From Ruminococcus sp. AM22-13 (GTDB lineage: Bacteria > Bacillota > Clostridia > Lachnospirales > Lachnospiraceae), in contig NZ_QRIL01000017.1 of NCBI RefSeq assembly GCF_003471165.1, positions 1 through 64,000 of the forward strand: DNA of 64,000 bases, in the 5' to 3' direction. This document shows positions 62,906 to 64,000 of this stretch, one piece after another. The position numbers and the translations under genes are program-made. Within the stretch, counting starts at the first letter, position 1, and the number at the start of each line of letters is the position of its first letter. The notes under the pieces were generated by a model that was given only the letters and a program-made list of their open reading frames with translations, was not told the DNA's origin and made no database searches.

Positions 62906-63028
62906 TGTGTATAAGATGTTGATTATATGTGGATAAATGTGTATAACTTTCTGCCCCTTTTTTGGCAAATCAGTTATACACAAGTTATTCACATGCTTTA
63001 AGTGCCTCTATACACGAAGTTATCCATA
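62906..63028. other. oriC, part 2: DnaA-box cluster between dnaA and dnaN
   Basis: One perfect box TGTGGATAA (62928-62936) and variants TGTGTATAA (62906, 62938), TTATACACA (62974), TTATTCACA (62985) and TTATCCATA (63020) lie within 123 bp. With the cluster upstream of dnaA this gives a bipartite origin as in Bacillus subtilis. The stretch up to dnaN is AT-rich and has no gene. Confidence 0.8.
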
Positions 63029-63163
63029 TTCGAAACCCTTGAAAAATCAACATAAAATTGAGTTTTTCACATATTCACATCCCCTACGGCGGCGACGACG
63101 GATTCCTTTTATATATTTATCTATAAAAAACACATTTCACCCAGAAAGGAAGTTATACACATT

Positions 63164-64000
63164 ATGAAAATCATTTGCCAGAAAAGTAACTTGCTCAAAA
63201 GTGTCAGTATCTCACTCAAAGCAGTTCCTTCCAAAACAACAATGCCAATCCTTGAATGTATTTTAATAGATGCAACAACAAACCAGATTAAATTTACTAC
63301 CAATGATATGGAACTTGGGATTGAAACAATCGTTGATGGAACGATTGAAGAAAAAGGATTAATTGCACTTGATGCAAAAATCTTTTATGAAATCATTCGT
63401 CGACTGCCAGAAAATCAGGTTACTATAAAAACAGACGATAAACTTACTGCCACCATTACCTGTGAAAAAGCTAAATTTACAATTCCTGGTAAATCCGGAG
63501 AAGATTTTGCATATCTCCCAATTATCGAAAGGGAAGAGAGTCTTACTATCTCACAATTCACTCTTAAAGAGATGATCAGACAGACAATTTTCTCAATTGC
63601 GTCTAATGAGACTAACAAATTAATGACCGGAGAACTTTTTGAGATTAAGGATAATTATCTGAAAATCGTATCTCTGGATGGACATCGTATTGCCATCAGA
63701 CGTATGGAACTGAAGAAAGATTATGCAGACCGCAAAGTTGTGGTACCTGGTAAAACCCTTAATGAGATCAGTAAGATCCTGTCAGGTGAAATTGATGATA
63801 TTGTAAATATTTATTTTTCAAAGAATCATATTTTATTTGAATTCGACCAGACAATTGTTATTTCCAGGCTGATTGACGGAGAATATTTCCGCATTGATCA
63901 GATGCTTTCCAGCGATTATGAAACAAAGATCGTAATCAACAAAAAAGAATTTCTGGATTGTATTGACCGAGCTACATTGCTGGTAAGAGAGGGAGAAAAG
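63164..64000 (+). CDS. dnaN: DNA polymerase III sliding clamp (partial, cut by window end)
   Basis: The frame opens at ATG 63164 (MKIICQKSNLLKSVSISLKA) and is still open at 64000 after 279 codons; the family has about 370. Clamp-domain segments include PILECILIDA, VVVPGKTLNEISKIL and IVISRLIDGEYFRID, the last typical of the third domain. AGAAAGGA lies upstream of the start. It forms the ring that holds the polymerase on DNA. Order dnaA-dnaN is the standard origin layout. Confidence 0.96.
   Translation, partial: MKIICQKSNLLKSVSISLKAVPSKTTMPILECILIDATTNQIKFTTNDMELGIETIVDGTIEEKGLIALDAKIFYEIIRRLPENQVTIKTDDKLTATITCEKAKFTIPGKSGEDFAYLPIIEREESLTISQFTLKEMIRQTIFSIASNETNKLMTGELFEIKDNYLKIVSLDGHRIAIRRMELKKDYADRKVVVPGKTLNEISKILSGEIDDIVNIYFSKNHILFEFDQTIVISRLIDGEYFRIDQMLSSDYETKIVINKKEFLDCIDRATLLVREGEK

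Overview
The window is the replication-origin end of a low-GC Firmicutes chromosome, most likely a gut Lachnospiraceae (Clostridia). The signs are the order jag-yidC-yidD-rnpA-rpmH-oriC-dnaA-dnaN, mnmE/mnmG/rsmG and parAB beside the origin, DUF3881 and DUF4446 proteins, many secreted proteins with choline-binding-like repeats, and XRE-aminotransferase and GldA/F/G-type gene sets. Nearly every gene left of dnaA lies on the minus strand, co-directional with replication from oriC. The intact exceptions are cfa (12334-13518) and an alpha/beta hydrolase (46434-47387).

Layout. 1-2.8 kb: a secreted M14 carboxypeptidase and an SH3-repeat lipoprotein, flanked by two copies of a ~220-bp hairpin repeat whose stems carry compensatory changes. 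2.8-8.4 kb: a five-gene dlt-like operon (MBOAT, SGNH protein, adenylating ligase, fold-III PLP decarboxylase, carrier protein). The PLP enzyme is foreign to the classical dlt set, and this is the best candidate for an undescribed system. 8.6-12.1 kb: four secreted proteins, two with transglutaminase-like domains. 12.3-17.4 kb: cfa behind a MerR-type promoter, a HAD phosphatase, thiE, an HPt protein and an HtrA protease. 17.6-20.3 kb: a secreted glycosidase-like gene split by a small mobile element. 20.6-28 kb: lepB, an XRE-aminotransferase fusion and two tandem LeuCD-type dehydratase pairs.

28-31 kb is a nucleoside-salvage operon in decay: cdd and deoC are intact, but adenosine deaminase, uridine phosphorylase and the transporter permease are broken. 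31-39.8 kb holds a MATE exporter, a CDP-alcohol phosphatidyltransferase, a FUSC-like protein, a two-component system and a phospholipase-D protein, followed by a cardiolipin synthase and a small alarmone synthetase that each carry one in-frame stop. 39.8-41.2 kb is a mobile-element scar: a ParB stub, repeated TTAGCTG sites, a tRNA-Arg(CCT) with a duplicated 5' half, and a 142-bp MITE with an 8-bp target duplication.

41.2-64 kb is conserved core: DUF3881, serS, DUF4446, parB, parA, a gliding-type ABC system, rsmG, mnmG, mnmE, jag, yidC, yidD, rnpA, rpmH, a bipartite oriC, dnaA and the start of dnaN. Six parS-like sites (TGTTTCACGTGAAACA or one mismatch) are spread over 21-48 kb and are the expected targets of the ParAB encoded here. 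The main themes are cell-envelope modification, chromosome segregation, and small palindromic elements with local gene decay.
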